The notes under the pieces are model-generated. The model was not told the DNA's origin. It made no database searches and was given only the letters and a program-made list of their open reading frames with translations. From contig CANGDZ010000037.1 of assembly GCA_947452785.1 (NCBI GenBank), forward strand, positions 1 through 34,547: a stretch of DNA of 34,547 bases, in the 5' to 3' direction. This DNA is from Comamonadaceae bacterium. Its GTDB lineage: Bacteria; Pseudomonadota; Gammaproteobacteria; Burkholderiales; Burkholderiaceae_C. This document shows positions 32,974 to 34,547 of the stretch, one piece after another (within the stretch, counting starts at the first letter, position 1; each line of letters starts with the position of its first letter). A program made the position numbers and the translations under genes.

Positions 32974-33336
32974 TCACTGGAGTATTCGAGAAGCCATTTG
33001 CAAACAATGTCCCATCTGCGTGAAGTACTGATTAGCCAAAGACGTGGGAAGAATGCAGCGTCTACGCTTATCGGCTCCTTGATTTTGGAAAGTGATCAAG
33101 CCCTTCTCGGCTAATTTGACAAGGTGACGTTGGTAAGTTTTAGGGGAGGCTTGTGCGGAGGCTTCCATCGCCTGACAAATCGTCAACCCCGGACTCAAAT
33201 TCCATTGCACCGCCAACTGGTTGAGGATTCTCTCTTCGCTAGGCTCTAACCTGGGAAACAGTGGCATGGCTTGTGTGCTTTGGACCAAATCAAGGAACTT
33301 GGTGTAAGCCAAAGGAAATTGATTGAAAGAATTCAT
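32974..33336 (-). CDS. Small winged-helix (MarR-like) DNA-binding protein
   Basis: A 120-residue protein with an N-terminal helix, then EPSEERILNQLAVQWNLSPGLTICQAMEASAQASPKTYQRHLVKLAEKGLITFQNQGADKRRRCILPT, a winged-helix domain with the recognition helix around SPKTYQRHLVKL and a basic wing (DKRRR). I place the start at the ATG at 33336, which has AGGAG 6-7 nt upstream; the ATG at 33342 would lie directly against that site. No ligand domain. It stands alone, convergent with the BMP ATPase gene and divergent from the TA module, and its target is unknown. Similar short proteins occur widely in Comamonadaceae. Confidence 0.7.
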   Translation of the reverse strand: MNSFNQFPLAYTKFLDLVQSTQAMPLFPRLEPSEERILNQLAVQWNLSPGLTICQAMEASAQASPKTYQRHLVKLAEKGLITFQNQGADKRRRCILPTSLANQYFTQMGHCLQMASRILQ

Positions 33337-33518
33337 AGACATCTCCTGAGTGCATCGGTGTTCAGTTCAGCAATACTTGTGCCCGAATTTCACTCAAAAT
33401 TGGCACTCAAAGAGTGCGGCCCCTAATTCTGGAGCAAGCCGAAATCAGATTTGATACCAAGGTCGATTCCAGTACCCTACGCATGGCAGCCCCTTAAATA
33501 TCGCATAATAGCTATAAT

Positions 33519-33841
33519 ATGAGCAATTGGACGGTCACCTTACACCCCGCAGCTGAGCCGGAATTGCTGGCGCTACCAGCAGAAATGCGCGCCCGATTCC
33601 TGCACATTGCCGAGATGATGGAGGATTTTGGGCCGCAGCGAGTAGGCCTTCCACACATTCGACCGTTGGAAAGCAAGCTGTGGGAAATGCGGATTCAAGG
33701 CCGAGATGGGATTGCCCGTGCTGTTTAGCTGCCATTCAAGACCGCCGCTTATTGGTGCTGCATGTCTTCGTGAAAAAGACTCAGGCCACACCGCGAAGCG
33801 CCATTTCAACTGCACTCAAGCGATTGGAGAAACGAACATGA
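33519..33841 (+). pseudogene. Gp49/HigB-like (RelE superfamily) toxin with a frameshift
   Basis: The frame from 33519 gives MSNWTVTLHPAAEPELLALP through LWEMRIQGRDGIARAV and hits TAG at 33726-33728. In the next frame, from 33728, the expected rest follows at once: AAIQDRRLLVLHVFVKKT, then QATPRSAISTALKRLEKRT and TGA at 33839-33841. That is the conserved LHVFVKKTxxTP tail of HigB/Gp49-type toxins. The break sits in the codon after GTT (GTT-TA-GCT), consistent with loss of one base (or four) of a Tyr codon. The restored frame ends in an ATGA overlap with the antitoxin start, as in intact modules. The product as it stands stops after 69 residues and lacks the C-terminal catalytic strand, so it is probably inactive. 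A sequencing error in one base is the alternative. Confidence 0.8.
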
Positions 33842-34116
33842 AAACACTCAAAACACTCAAGGCCGAACTACTGGCAGACCCTGCGACACACGCCGAATAT
33901 GTCAGTGTTGCCAGAGAATTCGAAATGGCCCGTGAACTGATTGCCGCCCGAAGTCGTGCTGGCTTGACACAAGGTGAAGTTGCCGAACGTATGGGAACCA
34001 CTCAAAGCGTGGTTGCGCGCTTGGAGTCTGGCAGGCGTGCGCCTTCCATGCGAACGGTTCAGCGGTATGCACAGGCCGTTGGCGCGCGTGCCGTTGTGCA
34101 TCTAGAGGTTGCTTAA
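33838..34116 (+). CDS. HigA-like XRE-family antitoxin
   Basis: A 92-residue antitoxin: an N-terminal helix (MKTLKTLKAELLADPATHAEY), then EFEMARELIAARSRAGLTQGEVAERMGTTQSVVARLESGRRAPSMRTVQRYAQAVG, a complete XRE/Cro-type HTH (about residues 30-85). I start at the ATG at 33838, which overlaps the true end of the toxin frame (ATGA); the open frame back to 33706 only reads the toxin out of phase. It should repress its own promoter. The gene is intact although its toxin is not, so it could persist as an anti-addiction antitoxin or as a plain repressor. Confidence 0.85.
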   Translation: MKTLKTLKAELLADPATHAEYVSVAREFEMARELIAARSRAGLTQGEVAERMGTTQSVVARLESGRRAPSMRTVQRYAQAVGARAVVHLEVA

Positions 34117-34125
34117 AAGGAAACT

Positions 34126-34139
34126 CCTAAATATTTAGG
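34126..34139. repeat. Perfect 14-bp palindrome after the antitoxin gene
   Basis: CCTAAATATTTAGG is its own reverse complement and starts 9 nt after the antitoxin stop. It is AT-rich in the centre with no T-run, so a strong terminator is unlikely. A related element, CCTAATGTTTAGG, sits at 628-640 near the other TA module. Confidence 0.4.
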
Positions 34140-34302
34140 GGAACTAACCTTCCCCACCAATAGCCAGTCCCTGCTGGACTGCTGGTACTCCAAAACAGGG
34201 TTGCACCAACGGAGTACCGAAGATGACGCAGTTGTTTAATTCCAAGCTCATCGGTAGAGAATTTTCTACCCATTTTTTTCATGTGGGCGACCTACTGGAA
34301 TG

Positions 34303-34385
34303 GTGTCACGGATCGCCGTAATGGATCCACTTTGTGATCGGCGTATTGGTGCCACCTAATGATCGCCATATTGTTTACATCAATT
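34303..34385. mobile_element. Possible end of an IS21-type insertion sequence (multiple 25-bp-spaced repeats)
   Basis: Three related direct repeats start at 34311 (GATCGCCGTAAT), 34336 (GATCGGCGTATT) and 34361 (GATCGCCATATT), exactly 25 bp apart. Just before them lies TGTCACG, a TG-type tip. IS21-family elements typically carry such multiple repeats within their ends, and their transposase gene would begin further right, outside the window. No transposase is visible, so the call rests on the repeat pattern alone. Confidence 0.35.
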
Positions 34386-34547
34386 TCAGCTTCTGCTTTG
34401 TCGCGTTAGGAGCCGTTCGGGTGCATTTGGGAATTGAGTTAATTTCTCCAAAGCTGTCACTCCCAGAAAACATCCAATTTGGGAGGTGAATGAATGCCAA
34501 ACCATGAATACCCACCCCGTTTAAACAGGATTCGGGCCCCCGTATCC

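Larger units (their letters stand above)
34117..34547. other. Gene-poor right edge with repeats and a possible gene remnant
   Basis: No gene of clear family lies here. A 32-codon frame at 34223-34321 (plus; MTQLFNSKLIGREFSTHFFHV and on) has GGAG upstream and is cut by the repeat region at 34303, so it could be a remnant of a gene broken by an insertion. A frame starting with a good GGGAGG site at 34494 runs off the window after 18 codons and is not recognisable. The palindrome at 34126 and the 25-bp repeats are listed separately. Confidence 0.3.

Noticed and set aside
33706..33837. Upstream extension of the antitoxin frame
   Set aside because: It reads the toxin's 3' part out of phase; the ATG at 33838 with the ATGA overlap is the normal start.
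34494..34547. Start of a transposase (IstA) gene
   Set aside because: A good ribosome site is present, but the 18 visible codons do not resemble the usual IstA N-terminus, so I do not call it.
1..34547. CRISPR arrays, tRNA or rRNA genes, riboswitches
   Set aside because: No regularly spaced repeat array, no cloverleaf or conserved rRNA sequence and no recognisable riboswitch core was seen on either strand.

Overview
The window looks like a chromosomal accessory region of a betaproteobacterium, most likely Burkholderiales/Comamonadaceae (Limnohabitans, Rhodoferax or Polaromonas-like). This is judged from protein style, moderately high GC, and the density of ABC importers, GntR regulators and amidases; no rRNA or housekeeping gene is present to confirm it. 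Nearly everything between about 0.7 and 33 kb fits one theme: import of small amide, ureide or peptide nitrogen compounds and hydrolysis of their C-N bonds.

Layout. (1) 1-540: a type II toxin-antitoxin module on the minus strand whose RelE/ParE-like toxin has an in-frame stop. (2) 725-3287, minus: ridA, acetamidase/formamidase, SDR dehydrogenase, dual-CDGSH Fe-S protein. (3) 3378-5825, plus: one 815-residue ORF joining an AraC-type regulator to a complete acetamidase/formamidase. (4) 5812-9636, minus: polar amino-acid-type binding protein, a fused permease-ATPase, and a second long formamidase that is the close paralogue of the fused one. (5) 9873-18689, minus: a complete peptide-type ABC importer (binding protein, two permeases, two ATPases), a GntR/FCD regulator, an HpxW-like Ntn-hydrolase of the gamma-glutamyltransferase family, and a BASS-type transporter. 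(6) 18933-26111, minus: allophanate hydrolase AtzF, a TauABC/NMT1-type importer, then AtzG/HpxX, AtzE/HpxY and AtzH/HpxZ, and a second GntR/FCD regulator. (7) 26249-27280, plus: a 2-oxoglutarate/Fe(II) oxygenase divergent from atzF. (8) 27292-31137, minus, and 31406-32923, plus: a biuret amidohydrolase-like enzyme and a BMP-family nucleoside/nucleobase-type importer whose ATPase gene is divergent. (9) 32974-34116: a small winged-helix regulator and a second TA module whose toxin is frameshifted. (10) 34117-34547: no intact gene, but repeats spaced exactly 25 bp that resemble the end of an IS21-type element.

How the parts may work together. AtzG-AtzE-AtzH, AtzF and the BiuH-like enzyme are the lower steps of 1-carboxybiuret/biuret/allophanate breakdown. 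The same AtzG/E/H proteins together with the HpxW-like enzyme correspond to the HpxWXYZ set for oxalurate/oxamate. The first-step enzymes (cyanuric acid hydrolase, HpxJ) are absent, so the true substrate is open, and the 2-oxoglutarate oxygenase is a candidate first step. Genes within most operons overlap by ATGA or are separated by 0-5 nt, which argues for tight co-expression. The most unusual single item is the AraC-formamidase fusion, which could be a regulator that senses its ligand through an attached enzyme domain.
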